The notes under the pieces are model-generated. The model saw nothing but the letters and a program-made list of their open reading frames with translations. It was not told the DNA's origin and ran no database searches. Source: Parashewanella tropica (GTDB lineage Bacteria; Pseudomonadota; Gammaproteobacteria; Enterobacterales; Shewanellaceae). Taken from it: a stretch of DNA of 64,000 nt. The translations under genes and the position numbers were made by a program. The stretch covers positions 3,421,001-3,485,000 of the forward strand of contig NZ_CP037951.1 in NCBI RefSeq assembly GCF_004358445.1, read 5' to 3'. This document shows, piece after piece, positions 1 through 8,494 of this stretch; the first letter of the stretch is position 1; the number at the start of each line of letters is the position of its first letter.

Positions 1-94
1 TACCAAAGGGCAAAGAAAACGTTTGCTTTAGGGCACTAACCAAATCTGGAAAAGTTAGCGCTTGTTTTACTTGAAAGGAATCAATGAGCTTCAT
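1..94 (-). CDS. Ornithine cyclodeaminase family protein, N-terminal part (cut by window edge)
   Basis: The first 31 codons of a leftward gene run off the window edge. The ATG is at 94-92 and the protein begins MKLIDSFQVKQALTF, followed by PDLVSALKQTF. This opening is typical of the ornithine cyclodeaminase / mu-crystallin / pyrroline-2-carboxylate reductase family, where the first helix is followed by a [YF]PxLVxALxxxF segment. Members are soluble NAD(P)-dependent enzymes of amino-acid metabolism (ornithine to proline, or reduction of cyclic imines from hydroxyproline or lysine). The NAD-binding domain lies outside the window, so the substrate cannot be judged. Two inverted repeats directly upstream (104-138 and 147-156) are candidate operators for this gene. 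Confidence 0.7.
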   Translation of the reverse strand, partial: MKLIDSFQVKQALTFPDLVSALKQTFSLPFG

Positions 95-103
95 ACTAAA
101 TCT

Positions 104-156
104 TATCTGGTTAGTCGTGATTCTAGATTAACCAGATAGGTACATATTGTATACAA
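104..156 (-). promoter_or_regulatory. Two inverted repeats upstream of the cyclodeaminase-family gene
   Basis: A perfect 10-bp inverted repeat (TATCTGGTTA at 104-113, TAACCAGATA at 129-138, 15-nt spacer) lies between the cyclodeaminase start at 94 and a perfect 10-bp palindrome TTGTATACAA at 147-156. TTGTATACAA fits the TNGTNNNACNA pattern of FadR-type GntR regulators, which is established knowledge. Its assignment here is inference. On the minus strand the second palindrome overlaps a plausible -10 region (TACAAT), and the first would lie in the 5' untranslated region. Confidence 0.4.
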
Positions 157-180
157 AAAGCGAAATGTACTGGTGAGCAT

Positions 181-417
181 TTAAGTTTCTCGATACAACT
201 TTACTAAATGATATACGTTGATACAGCACACAAAGGCATTCATACCAGCCACAGGCCAAGCTTGAATTTCAGTACCGTAAATAACAAAAAGAAAGCAGCC
301 GATAAAATTAAGAACTCTAAGCCAAACGATGTTTTTCATCATCAGTGACACGGCAACTATTACTGAGGCGGAATAGCCAATAAACTCAACAAGCGACATT
401 CCAGTAAGTAACTCCAC
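181..417 (-). CDS. Small inner-membrane protein, YgjV-like
   Basis: A 78-residue protein made almost entirely of hydrophobic helices: about residues 8-26 (VEFIGYSASVIVAVSLMM), 32-48 (LRVLNFIGCFLFVIYG) and 54-72. The pattern of a short basic loop after MMKN and an RxLNxxGCxxFxIYG core resembles the small members of the YgjV-type inner-membrane family, whose function is unknown. The start is a GTG at 417-415, chosen because a perfect AGGAGG lies five bases upstream. An in-frame ATG six codons later has no such site. It stands alone between the cyclodeaminase-family gene and a stretch of repeat-like DNA. Confidence 0.6.
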   Translation of the reverse strand: MELLTGMSLVEFIGYSASVIVAVSLMMKNIVWLRVLNFIGCFLFVIYGTEIQAWPVAGMNAFVCCINVYHLVKLYRET

Positions 418-500
418 ATCAACCTCCTACTACATTAGAAAATGCTTACAAAATGTGTGAATTATCGAAATTCATCTCAATAGGAGTAATAGTTTGATAA

Positions 501-640
501 GAAAACCGTCCGTGACAGGATGTCACGGTCGTCCGCACATGACCGTTCTCGCACATCCATGTGCTTCACGGCATTCAGGCTTCCTGCCTATCAGACGTGC
601 GCTTCTGTTGGCGTTCAAACTATTGCTCCTTGCTCATTCT
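501..640. repeat. Palindrome-rich intergenic block, likely a degenerate dispersed repeat
   Basis: This block is visibly more GC-rich than its surroundings. It contains two tight hairpins: CCGTGAC / GTCACGG (510-516 and 522-528, 5-nt loop) and GCACAT / ATGTGC (551-556 and 559-564, 2-nt loop). The segment CCGCACATGACCG between them repeats parts of the second hairpin. A short open frame through it (520-708) has no homology I recognise and no ribosome binding site, so I treat the block as non-coding. The style resembles short repeated intergenic elements of marine gammaproteobacteria, but no second copy is present in the window. Confidence 0.4.
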
Positions 641-667
641 TATCGCAATTAACACCAAAGCTGAGGG

Positions 668-1270
668 CTAACAAGGACGAGTTTGTTCAAAACATGCAAG
701 ATTTCTGATTGATTTAAACCATTTATCTAATTTAGGACAGTGACTTACCCAATCTAACTCTGGAAAGCGAAATTCAATGTAGTCTAACGCGGTAACCAAC
801 AATATTTGCTGAATGGTTAAACTATTACTTTCAGTGATAGAAAAGGCTTCTTTTTCAATATAACTGGTGGTGCGTAAAATGGCTTTTTCAAATCGGTCTG
901 TCCAAAATGGCGATCTAACTCCTTCGTCTTCACGCATTTGTTCTTGTCTTAATCCAACCGTACTGTCAATCAAGCCTTTAAGCATTGAAATTTGAGTTTG
1001 CTGCGACCAGCCTTCCGCTTGAGAAAATAATTGTTCACCGCCATAGGTTTTGTCTAAGTAACGGCAAATGACTTCACTGTCGTAAATGCCCCTTTCATCG
1101 TCAAAAACTAAACATGGTACTTTTGCCAATGGATTAGCACAAATCAAAATATCTTGGTTTTCAAATGGATTAGAAATCGTCGACTCAATATCAGTAACAT
1201 CAAAATAATGCAGTAAAACTCGAGGTAAGCGCGCATAAGGTGAAGCATTAGAGTATAAAAGTTTTATCAT
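668..1270 (-). CDS. Glutathione S-transferase family protein
   Basis: A 200-residue protein with the two-domain GST layout. The N-terminal thioredoxin-like half starts IKLLYSNASPYARLPRVLL (the SPYARxVR-type glutathione site) and contains NPLAKVPCLV with the cis-Pro, then YDSEVICRYLD, the ES/DS glutathione-contact motif. The C-terminal helical half ends FEQTRP as in YibF/GstB-like enzymes. Such proteins conjugate or reduce electrophiles in the cytoplasm; the substrate is not predictable. The ATG at 1270 is preferred over a TTG at 1291, which would overlap the end of fpr and give seven extra residues without a better ribosome site. It lies 14 bases after fpr and is probably co-transcribed with it. 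Confidence 0.85.
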   Translation of the reverse strand: MIKLLYSNASPYARLPRVLLHYFDVTDIESTISNPFENQDILICANPLAKVPCLVFDDERGIYDSEVICRYLDKTYGGEQLFSQAEGWSQQTQISMLKGLIDSTVGLRQEQMREDEGVRSPFWTDRFEKAILRTTSYIEKEAFSITESNSLTIQQILLVTALDYIEFRFPELDWVSHCPKLDKWFKSIRNLACFEQTRPC

Positions 1271-1284
1271 AATACCAATTCTCT

Positions 1285-2034
1285 CTACCAATATTTTTCT
1301 ACCGTAATGTTCCCCGGTGCTCTGCGCAAGTTCTTTTTCAACCCCTTATCAAATAAGAATTGCTGAGCATCTTGTACCATCCCCGGGTTACCACAAATCA
1401 TGACTTGGGAGTCTTGAGATGAAAACTCAATCCCTGTTATTTGTTCTAACTCACCTGAGGCAATGGCTTGTGGAATGCGAGTAGATATCGCTTGCGGAAA
1501 CGATTCACGAGTAACAGATAGCACCAATGTAAACTGCTCGGGGTATTTCTCTTCCAACGATCTAAGCTCAACTAAGTAAGCCAAATCTTCTACTGTTCTG
1601 ACTCCGTAAACTAAAACCACTTTTTCAAAACGCTGCCAAGGCTCATCGGTTTCCATCATAGAAATAAATGGCCCTACGGCAGTACCCGTTGCTAAAAACC
1701 ACAAATGTTTACCTTGAAGCTCACCAGTGGGGATTTCATCCAGCACCATAAAGCCTGCTGCTGTCGCCGACACTTCAATGGTGTCATCTACATTAAGGTT
1801 TTGTAAAACCGGAGAAAGCTGACCATCTTCAACTTCAACCGCCAAAACTTCTAGATAGCGACTATTGGGTGGATTGACTAAAGAGTATGCTCTTGCCACT
1901 CGTTTTCCCTCTCGGGTTTCACTCAGCTTAATAAACTGGCCAGCCGTGAAAGGCGCAAGATCAGCATCGATTTTTAATGTAAAAAGCTTGTCATTCCAGT
2001 CTATTCGTTCAACAACTTTACCTGTTATCCACAT
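1285..2034 (-). CDS. fpr: Ferredoxin/flavodoxin--NADP+ reductase
   Basis: A 249-residue flavoprotein that passes electrons between NADPH and ferredoxin or flavodoxin in the cytoplasm. Seen in the sequence: the FAD-binding motif RAYSLVNPP (about residues 47-55), the NADP-binding glycine motif ATGTAVGPF (about 114-122), MICGNPGMV near residue 215, and the C-terminal aromatic cap VEKYW that stacks on the flavin in bacterial Fpr enzymes. Length and motifs match E. coli Fpr throughout. The start ATG at 2034 follows AGGAA. It is divergent from the glutamate-synthase-like gene at 2180 and is followed closely by a GST gene, which suits a redox-defence role. Confidence 0.95.
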   Translation of the reverse strand: MWITGKVVERIDWNDKLFTLKIDADLAPFTAGQFIKLSETREGKRVARAYSLVNPPNSRYLEVLAVEVEDGQLSPVLQNLNVDDTIEVSATAAGFMVLDEIPTGELQGKHLWFLATGTAVGPFISMMETDEPWQRFEKVVLVYGVRTVEDLAYLVELRSLEEKYPEQFTLVLSVTRESFPQAISTRIPQAIASGELEQITGIEFSSQDSQVMICGNPGMVQDAQQFLFDKGLKKNLRRAPGNITVEKYW

Positions 2035-2179
2035 AAACTTTTCCTTAGTAACCTTTGAGCCAACATAAAGTAACCTGTACTAAAAATACACAATTTATTT
2101 CTCAAGGATTATAGTTAATGAATATTCTTTAACTAGAATTAGTCTGAACTCATTCCAACATCCATTTCTGGAGGCGAAT

Positions 2180-3673
2180 ATGATGGAGCATGTTGATTGG
2201 ATAGCCCGCGGCCTAAATTTCATGGGAAGCTTGTTTTTAGTTGCAGTGGGACTTGGTGTTCTTGCGATTATTTACATGTACATTGTCGATAAAACGCAAA
2301 CCACACATGCCATTCGCCATAACTACCCTGTCATCGGACGATTCCGTTACATTTTCGAACGCCAAGGCGAATTTTTCAGACAATATTTTTTCTCTCAAGA
2401 TCGCGAAGAAATGCCGTTCAATCGTGCTGAGCGTAGCTGGGTTTATCGTGCCGCCAAAAAAGTAGATCGCTCATTAGCCTTTGGTTCAACAAGATTATTA
2501 GAAACCGAAGGCAGCATTATGTTTATGAACACGGCTTTCCCAACATTAGAATCAGACCTAGCTCCCAGTCAACCACTAACCATAGGCGAAGGTTGTAGGT
2601 ACCCATATACCACCGATAAAATTTGTCATATCTCAGGCATGAGTTTCGGCGCATTATCTAGACCTGCTGTACTAGCGCTTTCAAATGGTGCAGCCAAAGC
2701 TGGATGCTGGATGAATACAGGTGAAGGTGGTTTATCAGACTACCACCTAGACGGCGGCTGTGACGTTGTGTTTCAAATTGGCACGGCCAAATATGGCGTA
2801 AGAAATCTTGAAGGTCATCTCGATGACGAAAAATTAGCTGGCGTCGCTGCTCACCATGAAGTCAAAATGTTCGAAATCAAACTCAGTCAAGGGGCTAAAC
2901 CCGGTAAAGGTGGTATTTTACCCGGTAGAAAAGTGACCGAAGAGATTGCCCGTATTCGTGGAATTAAAGTCGGCGAAGATTCTATAAGCCCTAACGGACA
3001 CATAGAATTTAAAAACGTGGGCGATATTTTAGATATGATCAATCATGTTCGAGAAGTCACAGGCAAGCCAACAGGCATTAAAGCTGTAATAGGCGACGTT
3101 CAATGGCTCACTAATTTTTGTGAAGAAATTATGCGTCGTGGTATTGATAGCGCTCCAGACTTTTTCACTGTTGATAGTGCCGATGGTGGAACAGGTGCCG
3201 CTCCGCAGCCTTTGATTGATTATGTGGGTCTACCACTCAAAGAAGGCTTACCGATATTAGTGGATACCTTAGATGAATATAATCTGCGTCCTCGTATTCG
3301 CGTTATTGCATCAGGCAAGTTAATCGTTCCATCAAAGGTGGCTTGGGCATTGGCCATCGGTGCCGACTTTATCGCTTCAGCTAGAGGTAATATGTTTGCC
3401 CTAGGCTGTATTCAAGCTTTGCATTGTAATAAAGATACTTGCCCTACTGGAATCACTACTCACAACCCTAAACTTCAAGCGGGTCTAAACCCCAAAGACA
3501 AAGCTGAACGAGTGGCGAATTACAATGGCAATTTACACTACGACGTTGAGCTTATCGCTCACTCTTGCGGTGTCTCTAGTCCTAGAGAGTTGAACAGAAA
3601 ACATGTCAGAGTCGTAATGGAAAACGGTTTATCTGTCCAATTAGACAAATATTATGCTGGTTTAAATCGCTAA
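2180..3673 (+). CDS. Membrane-anchored FMN-binding glutamate synthase family protein
   Basis: A 497-residue protein with one N-terminal membrane helix (about residues 14-35) followed by a glutamate-synthase central/FMN domain. Recognisable motifs are HISGMSFGALS, MNTGEGGLS, KLSQGAKPGKGGILPG (the loop that binds FMN and 2-oxoglutarate in GltB), SADGGTGAAPQP, and a cysteine cluster CIQALHCNKDTCPTGI like the 3Fe-4S site of GltB. It lacks the glutaminase and GXGXG domains, so it is not a complete glutamate synthase. The natural reaction is unknown. The start ATG follows GGAGG by about six bases. A terminator follows at 3721. Confidence 0.85.
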   Translation: MMEHVDWIARGLNFMGSLFLVAVGLGVLAIIYMYIVDKTQTTHAIRHNYPVIGRFRYIFERQGEFFRQYFFSQDREEMPFNRAERSWVYRAAKKVDRSLAFGSTRLLETEGSIMFMNTAFPTLESDLAPSQPLTIGEGCRYPYTTDKICHISGMSFGALSRPAVLALSNGAAKAGCWMNTGEGGLSDYHLDGGCDVVFQIGTAKYGVRNLEGHLDDEKLAGVAAHHEVKMFEIKLSQGAKPGKGGILPGRKVTEEIARIRGIKVGEDSISPNGHIEFKNVGDILDMINHVREVTGKPTGIKAVIGDVQWLTNFCEEIMRRGIDSAPDFFTVDSADGGTGAAPQPLIDYVGLPLKEGLPILVDTLDEYNLRPRIRVIASGKLIVPSKVAWALAIGADFIASARGNMFALGCIQALHCNKDTCPTGITTHNPKLQAGLNPKDKAERVANYNGNLHYDVELIAHSCGVSSPRELNRKHVRVVMENGLSVQLDKYYAGLNR

Positions 3674-3720
3674 TAATGAGTGAATTCTCAAATTAAGTTA
3701 GCCAACATACCTACCCTTAT

Positions 3721-3765
3721 AACGCCTAGTTTTCATAATCTATTGAAAATTAGGCGTTTTTATTT
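3721..3765 (+). terminator. Rho-independent terminator after the FMN-domain gene
   Basis: An AT-rich 14-15 bp stem (AACGCCTAGTTTTCA pairing with TGAAAATTAGGCGTT, one G-T wobble) with a short loop is followed by TTTTATTT. It lies 48 bases after the stop at 3673. Confidence 0.85.
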
Positions 3766-3823
3766 GGGCATCAATATTGCTATGTTAAGCGATGTCTACA
3801 TAACTCATTTATAAGGGAATATT

Positions 3824-4066
3824 ATGGATATTAGTGAATTCAGTAACATTATCATCATCGCTATCATCTTTTTCGCCATCTTTGGGGCAGACTTTTTCAA
3901 GTACCGTTTACGCATGAAACAGCTTGAAGCCAAAATCGATAGCAGCGATAAAATGAAGCTGATTGATGAAGTGGAAAGCATCAAACACCGCTTAGTGGTG
4001 TTAGAGAAAATCATCACTGATAAAGGCTATGAAGTGAATGAAGAGATTAATAAGTTGAAGGGTTAA
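3824..4066 (+). CDS. Small single-pass membrane protein with coiled-coil tail (PspB-like in layout)
   Basis: An 80-residue protein with a hydrophobic N-terminal helix (IIIIAIIFFAIFGADFF, about residues 9-25), a basic stop-transfer stretch (KYRLRMK) and a charged helical tail ending HRLVVLEKIITDKGYEVNEEINKL. The tail resembles the RLxxLExI element of PspB-type phage-shock proteins, but overall similarity is weak and there are no psp genes nearby. Function is unknown. The start ATG follows AGGGAA. It is monocistronic between two terminators. Confidence 0.6.
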   Translation: MDISEFSNIIIIAIIFFAIFGADFFKYRLRMKQLEAKIDSSDKMKLIDEVESIKHRLVVLEKIITDKGYEVNEEINKLKG

Positions 4067-4085
4067 AGTAGACTTGAATAATAAC

Positions 4086-4107
4086 AGGGCTGCCAACTGG
4101 CAGCCCT
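4086..4107. terminator. Bidirectional terminator between convergent genes
   Basis: A perfect 9-bp GC-rich stem (AGGGCTGCC / GGCAGCCCT) with a 4-nt loop lies between the end of the small membrane gene (4066) and the end of yajQ (4115). TTTA follows on the plus strand. Its position between convergent genes supports use from both sides. Confidence 0.75.
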
Positions 4108-4114
4108 TTATATA

Positions 4115-4600
4115 TCAGTCTCTGAAGTTATTAAACTGAAACGGTTGACCTAAATCCGACTCTTTTGCTAAACGCATGACCGCTTGAAGATCATCACGCT
4201 TTTTACCTGTAACACGAAGGCTGTCACCTTGAATTTGCGCTTGCACTTTTAACTTCGACGCTTTGATCAGTTTCACGAGTTTTTTAGCTGTGTCGGTTTC
4301 AATACCTTCCTTAAAACGAGCTCTAAGTGAAAATGTTTTTCCCGAATGCACCGCAGTTTCATCAACATCCATAGCGGCTGGGTCTAGATTGCGCTTACTC
4401 ATTTGCATACGGAAAATATCGACCAGTTGCTTACATTGAAAATCGTCTTCTGCGGTTAAAGTAACAACAAAATCGTTCAATTCAATGCAGGCTTCTTTCC
4501 CACGAAAATCAAAGCGATTCGATAATTCACGTTTGGCGTTATCGACCGCATTTCGAAGTTCTACTTTATCGACTTCCGACACAATATCCATAGATGGCAT
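4115..4600 (-). CDS. yajQ: YajQ family nucleotide-binding protein
   Basis: A 161-residue cytoplasmic protein of the YajQ/UPF0234 family, whose members bind cyclic di-GMP or other nucleotides and act as regulatory partners. It shows the family start [22 protein letters not shown], the [12 protein letters not shown] segment, [11 protein letters not shown], and the C-terminal [15 protein letters not shown] and [12 protein letters not shown], all near family consensus and family length. It is monocistronic. A 20-bp perfect palindrome sits about 20 bases upstream of its ATG, over a plausible -10 region, and may be a regulatory site. Confidence 0.93.
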   Translation of the reverse strand: MPSMDIVSEVDKVELRNAVDNAKRELSNRFDFRGKEACIELNDFVVTLTAEDDFQCKQLVDIFRMQMSKRNLDPAAMDVDETAVHSGKTFSLRARFKEGIETDTAKKLVKLIKASKLKVQAQIQGDSLRVTGKKRDDLQAVMRLAKESDLGQPFQFNNFRD

Positions 4601-4619
4601 AATGATTTCTCACTCAAAA

Positions 4620-4639
4620 TATACTTTTCCAAAAGTATA
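4620..4639 (-). promoter_or_regulatory. 20-bp perfect palindrome upstream of yajQ
   Basis: TATACTTTT and AAAAGTATA are perfect 9-bp arms around a 2-bp centre. On the yajQ strand the palindrome includes TATACT-like hexamers suitable for a -10 element, so it could be an operator overlapping the promoter. It could alternatively be a small hairpin in the leader. No T-run follows that would make it a terminator. Confidence 0.4.
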
Positions 4640-4767
4640 AAAGCTTGCTAGTTGAGAATCGAGTTTTTCAGCTATTTTGCAAGGATTTATTCACAATAAA
4701 AATCAATTCATTGCCTTTTAAGCCCTGCAAAATATAATGAGACAAAACATTCCTGTTTGAGAGACCT

Positions 4768-5136
4768 TTGTTGAAGTATTCACTGATTTTTAAATGCTTA
4801 TTGGCGATTGTTTTTATTGTGATCAGTTATTTAGTGTTTTCACGCCCAAGTTACAGCCAGAGCAGCTTTGAACACATAGATAAAGTTGGGCACTTTGGCA
4901 GTTTCTTTGCTTTAGCATGGCTAGCTTATGGCTCATTTAAGCCAAAATGGTATTGGCTAACTTCAGCATTAGCCGCCTATGCCGTGTTGATTGAAGTGAT
5001 CCAAGGGTTCATTCCCTATCGCAGTGCATCCTTTGCTGACTTTGTGGCAGATTTGGCGGGCGTTGCGGCATTTTATCTGGCTCTCGTCGCTTATCATAAA
5101 ATTAAACATCAGTTCGTTCAGCAAGGTAAAAAGTGA
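4768..5136 (+). CDS. VanZ-like family membrane protein
   Basis: A 122-residue integral membrane protein of the VanZ-like family. It has a first helix at residues 6-24, then the family signature HIDKVGHFGSFFALAWL (DKxxHFxxF), and EVIQGFIPYRSASFADFVADLAGV (the E-x-x-Q-x-F-x-P-x-R-x-x-x-x-D-x-x-x-N/D motif). The role in Gram-negatives is unknown; the family is named after a teicoplanin-resistance accessory gene. Initiation is at one of two consecutive TTG codons (4768 or 4771), after GAGAG at 4759-4763; spacing favours 4771. Its stop overlaps the GTG start of panE, so the pair is translationally coupled. Confidence 0.8.
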   Translation: MLKYSLIFKCLLAIVFIVISYLVFSRPSYSQSSFEHIDKVGHFGSFFALAWLAYGSFKPKWYWLTSALAAYAVLIEVIQGFIPYRSASFADFVADLAGVAAFYLALVAYHKIKHQFVQQGKK

Positions 5137-6044
5137 CCGATAAAAGACTCAAGATTGGCATTGTTGGCGCAGGTAATATTGGTCAGCTTTTAGCGTTTCA
5201 ATTGTCTAATGACTGTGATGTTCAGCTTCTCAGTCATCGAGTAACAAGATTAAGCTCAATCGACGCATCGTTAACTGAGCTTGATGGAATAATCAGCCAA
5301 CGCCATTTCCCTGTCATTCCTTCTTGCCATACCTCAATTGCTGATCTTGATGTCATACTAGTTTGTGTCAAAGCCTATCAAGTTATTGAAGCCCTTGAGC
5401 CTCTGCTTCCCAATTTAAATCCCCATGCTCATTTAATTTTAATGCATAACGGGATGGGGCCTTATTTATCCATTGTTCCTCGCTTAAAAGTGACACAAGG
5501 ATTATCGTTAGCCACCACCTCACAGGGGGCTTTCCGTAAAAGCCAATGGCATGTGACTCACTCAGGTAATGGTCTTACACAAATTGGTCATATCGATGGG
5601 ACACCACTGACAATTTCAGCTCAAAAACATATCCTTAAAAACATTCCAAATTGCGAATGGAAAGAAGATATTCTAACGGCGTTATGGCACAAATTGGCGG
5701 TTAATGCTGTCATAAATCCACTAACAAGCCTACATCAATGTCGCAATGGTGATATTGGTTTACCTAAATTCGACTTAGTAGTAAAAGAGGTTATTGTCGA
5801 GCTGATTCAGGTGGCAAAAGCAGAAGGCGTGTTATTGGATTTAACTGAAGTAACCCAACGAGTGTATGACGTAATAAAGCTAACGGCGAACAACCGCTCT
5901 TCAATGCTGCAAGATGTAGAAGCTGGCAGACAAACCGAAATTGAATTTATTAATGGCTTTATTGAAAAACAAGCCAAAAAACATGAAATTGCCTGCCCTA
6001 AAAATCAAGAATTACGCCAAGCGATTTTAGAACTAAATCAATAA
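5133..6044 (+). CDS. panE: 2-dehydropantoate 2-reductase
   Basis: A 303-residue NADPH-dependent enzyme that reduces ketopantoate to pantoate in pantothenate/CoA synthesis. It opens with the Rossmann motif IGIVGAGNIGQLLA (GAGNIG), has the VCVKAYQ segment with the conserved catalytic lysine and the HNGMG motif, and in the C-terminal helical domain LWHKLAVNAVINPLTSL (K...N...NP) and SSMLQDVEAGRQTEIEFINGF (the SSMxQDxxxGRxTEIdxIxG signature). It starts with GTG overlapping the VanZ-like stop by four bases. The other two dedicated pathway genes, panB and panC, are in this window at 21.7-23.4 kb. Confidence 0.92.
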   Translation: MTDKRLKIGIVGAGNIGQLLAFQLSNDCDVQLLSHRVTRLSSIDASLTELDGIISQRHFPVIPSCHTSIADLDVILVCVKAYQVIEALEPLLPNLNPHAHLILMHNGMGPYLSIVPRLKVTQGLSLATTSQGAFRKSQWHVTHSGNGLTQIGHIDGTPLTISAQKHILKNIPNCEWKEDILTALWHKLAVNAVINPLTSLHQCRNGDIGLPKFDLVVKEVIVELIQVAKAEGVLLDLTEVTQRVYDVIKLTANNRSSMLQDVEAGRQTEIEFINGFIEKQAKKHEIACPKNQELRQAILELNQ

Positions 6045-6146
6045 AGCCGTATAAAACGTCAGGAATTCTGTTTTTAAGTGCTATTTTTCAGTAGAATAGC
6101 GCCTCACGATATAGAGCAGCATAACAATTATTTAGTACGAGTGTAG

Positions 6147-7397
6147 ATGAGTCTTGTAGCCATTGGGATCAACCATAAAACCGCCTCCGTGGATTTGCGC
6201 GAGAAAGTCGCCTTTTCCCCCGATGTGATCCATACCGCCATGCAAGAGTTAGCTCAATGCGCTCCTGCGGGTGAAGCGGTGATCCTATCAACCTGTAATC
6301 GCACAGAGCTCTATTGCAATCATATCAGCGCAGAGTCAGCCATTGCTTGGTTACATAAGTTTCATGACATTCCTAAAGAGCAGCTGACAGAACATAGCTA
6401 CGCGCTAGAAAATCAAGATGCCATAAATCATTTGATGCGAGTCTCAGCAGGTTTAGACTCATTAGTTTTGGGCGAACCGCAGATTCTTGGTCAGGTGAAA
6501 CAATCATTCACCAAAGCCAAAGAAGCCGGAACCGTAGGCGCGACACTTGATCGCTTATTTCAAACCACGTTTTCAGTGGCTAAACGCATTCGAACCGAAA
6601 CAGATATTGGCAGTGCAGCGGTTTCTGTTGCCTTTGCGGCCGTCAGTATGGCAAAGCACATCTTCGCCTCTTTATCGAACACCAAAGTGTTATTGATTGG
6701 CGCAGGTGAGACGATTGAGTTAGTTGCCAGACACCTAAAAGATAATGGTGTGAGTTCCATTACAGTAGCTAACCGTACTCTTACTCGTGCTGAAGCCATG
6801 TGTGAAGAGTTTGATGCAAAAGCGGTAACGCTCGAACACATACCTGAACACTTGCCTCACGCCGATATTGTCATTTCTTCAACTGCCAGTCCATTACCGA
6901 TTTTAGGTAAAGGGCTTGTAGAAACGGCACTTAAGCAACGTCGCCATCAACCTATGTTGTTAGTCGATATTGCCGTACCGCGTGACATTGAAGCCGAAGT
7001 CGGCGAACTCGACGATGCCTTCTTGTATACCGTTGATGATCTCCACAGCATCATTGAACAAAACATGGCGTCACGCAAACAAGCCGCTGAGCAAGCAGAG
7101 TTAATTGCTAAAGACGAGTCAGCTCAATTCAGTGCCTTGTTGCGTTCTTTACGCAATGTAGATAGCATTCGCCAATATCGTGAACAAAGCCTTGCCGTCA
7201 AAGACGAGCTAGTAGCTAAAGCGCTTAATAAAATGGAGCAAGGCGGCGATCAACAACAAGTTATTCTAGAATTAGCCAATAAGTTAACCAACAGGCTAAT
7301 TCATGCCCCAACTCAAGCCTTAACGAAAGCCAGTCGTCAAGGTGATGTAAATACATTAGAAACGTTAAAGTCCATACTTGGGCTCGACAAACACTAA
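6147..7397 (+). CDS. hemA: Glutamyl-tRNA reductase
   Basis: A 416-residue enzyme that reduces glutamyl-tRNA to glutamate-1-semialdehyde with NADPH, the first step of C5 haem synthesis. It begins [20 protein letters not shown] and carries the nucleophilic cysteine in [10 protein letters not shown] (near residue 50). It also has [11 protein letters not shown], the NADPH domain with [17 protein letters not shown], and a C-terminal dimerisation helix. It is first in a hemA-prfA-prmC cluster; prfA follows after 14 bases. This order is the usual gammaproteobacterial one. HemA levels are commonly set by haem-dependent proteolysis through the N-terminus; nothing in the DNA shows additional control. 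Confidence 0.97.
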   Translation: MSLVAIGINHKTASVDLREKVAFSPDVIHTAMQELAQCAPAGEAVILSTCNRTELYCNHISAESAIAWLHKFHDIPKEQLTEHSYALENQDAINHLMRVSAGLDSLVLGEPQILGQVKQSFTKAKEAGTVGATLDRLFQTTFSVAKRIRTETDIGSAAVSVAFAAVSMAKHIFASLSNTKVLLIGAGETIELVARHLKDNGVSSITVANRTLTRAEAMCEEFDAKAVTLEHIPEHLPHADIVISSTASPLPILGKGLVETALKQRRHQPMLLVDIAVPRDIEAEVGELDDAFLYTVDDLHSIIEQNMASRKQAAEQAELIAKDESAQFSALLRSLRNVDSIRQYREQSLAVKDELVAKALNKMEQGGDQQQVILELANKLTNRLIHAPTQALTKASRQGDVNTLETLKSILGLDKH

Positions 7398-7411
7398 GGT
7401 CTACCATTCCC

Positions 7412-8494
7412 ATGAAGGATTCCGTGATCCGCAAGCTTGAAGGCTTGCTAGAACGTAATGATGAAGTTACCGCGCTGTTAGGCGATCCTGACACCATTTC
7501 CGATCAAGACAAGTTTCGTGCCCTTTCAAAAGAATTTGCGCAACTAGAAGAAGTGGTCAAAACCTTTAAAGCTTACCAGCAAGCCCAAGGCGATCTTGAA
7601 ACCGCTCAAGAGATGATGGAAGAAGACGATCCTGATCTCAAAGAAATGGCACAAGAAGAACTTTCCGTTGCCAAAGAGGCGATTGAAACCTTAGAGCACG
7701 ATTTACAAATTCTATTACTGCCAAAAGATCCGAACGACGATACCAACGCCTTTGTTGAAATTCGTGCCGGTGCAGGTGGTGACGAAGCGGCTATTTTTGC
7801 AGGCGACTTGTTCCGCATGTACAGCCGTTATGCTGAGGCGAACAAATGGCAAGTGGAAATCATGAGCCAAAACGAAGGTGAGCACGGCGGCTTTAAAGAA
7901 ATTATTTTGAAAATGAGCGGCGAAAGCGTTTACGGCAAAATGAAGTTCGAGTCTGGCGGTCACCGAGTTCAACGTGTACCAGAAACCGAATCTCAAGGCC
8001 GTGTTCATACTTCTGCAGTAACCGTTGTGGTTATGCACGAAGTGCCTGAAGCTGAAGCGATTGAAATCAATCCAGCCGACTTAAAAGTCGATACTTTCCG
8101 TGCATCAGGCGCGGGTGGTCAGCACGTGAACAAGACCGATTCGGCCATTCGTATTACTCATATCCCAACCGGATTAGTGGTTGAATGTCAGGATCAACGT
8201 TCGCAGCATAAAAACCGTGCTCAAGCTATGAGTGTGTTGTCGGCTCGACTGCAATCGATGGAAGATGAAAAGCGCCGTAGCGAAGAAGAATCAACACGTC
8301 GTAGCCTAGTCGCCAGTGGTGACCGTTCTGAGCGTATTCGTACCTATAACTTCCCACAAGGTCGTGTCAGTGATCACCGCATCAACCTTACACTATATCG
8401 TTTGGGCGAAGTGATGGAAGGTGACTTAAATGCGATTCTTGATCCTATCATGCAAGAGTACCAAGCTGACCAACTGGCGGCACTTGGCGAGTAA
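7412..8494 (+). CDS. prfA: Peptide chain release factor 1
   Basis: A 360-residue release factor for UAA and UAG. The stop-codon recognition PxT motif is present as PET in [16 protein letters not shown], as in many RF1 proteins. The catalytic GGQ loop is [19 protein letters not shown] (near residue 230). Full family length; it starts [19 protein letters not shown]. The stop overlaps the prmC ATG by one base, so the factor and the methyltransferase that modifies its GGQ glutamine are translated together. Confidence 0.97.
   Translation: MKDSVIRKLEGLLERNDEVTALLGDPDTISDQDKFRALSKEFAQLEEVVKTFKAYQQAQGDLETAQEMMEEDDPDLKEMAQEELSVAKEAIETLEHDLQILLLPKDPNDDTNAFVEIRAGAGGDEAAIFAGDLFRMYSRYAEANKWQVEIMSQNEGEHGGFKEIILKMSGESVYGKMKFESGGHRVQRVPETESQGRVHTSAVTVVVMHEVPEAEAIEINPADLKVDTFRASGAGGQHVNKTDSAIRITHIPTGLVVECQDQRSQHKNRAQAMSVLSARLQSMEDEKRRSEEESTRRSLVASGDRSERIRTYNFPQGRVSDHRINLTLYRLGEVMEGDLNAILDPIMQEYQADQLAALGE

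Noticed and set aside
520-708. 62-codon open frame on the plus strand
   Set aside because: It lies in the palindromic block and overlaps the end of the GST gene on the other strand; there is no ribosome site and no recognisable product.
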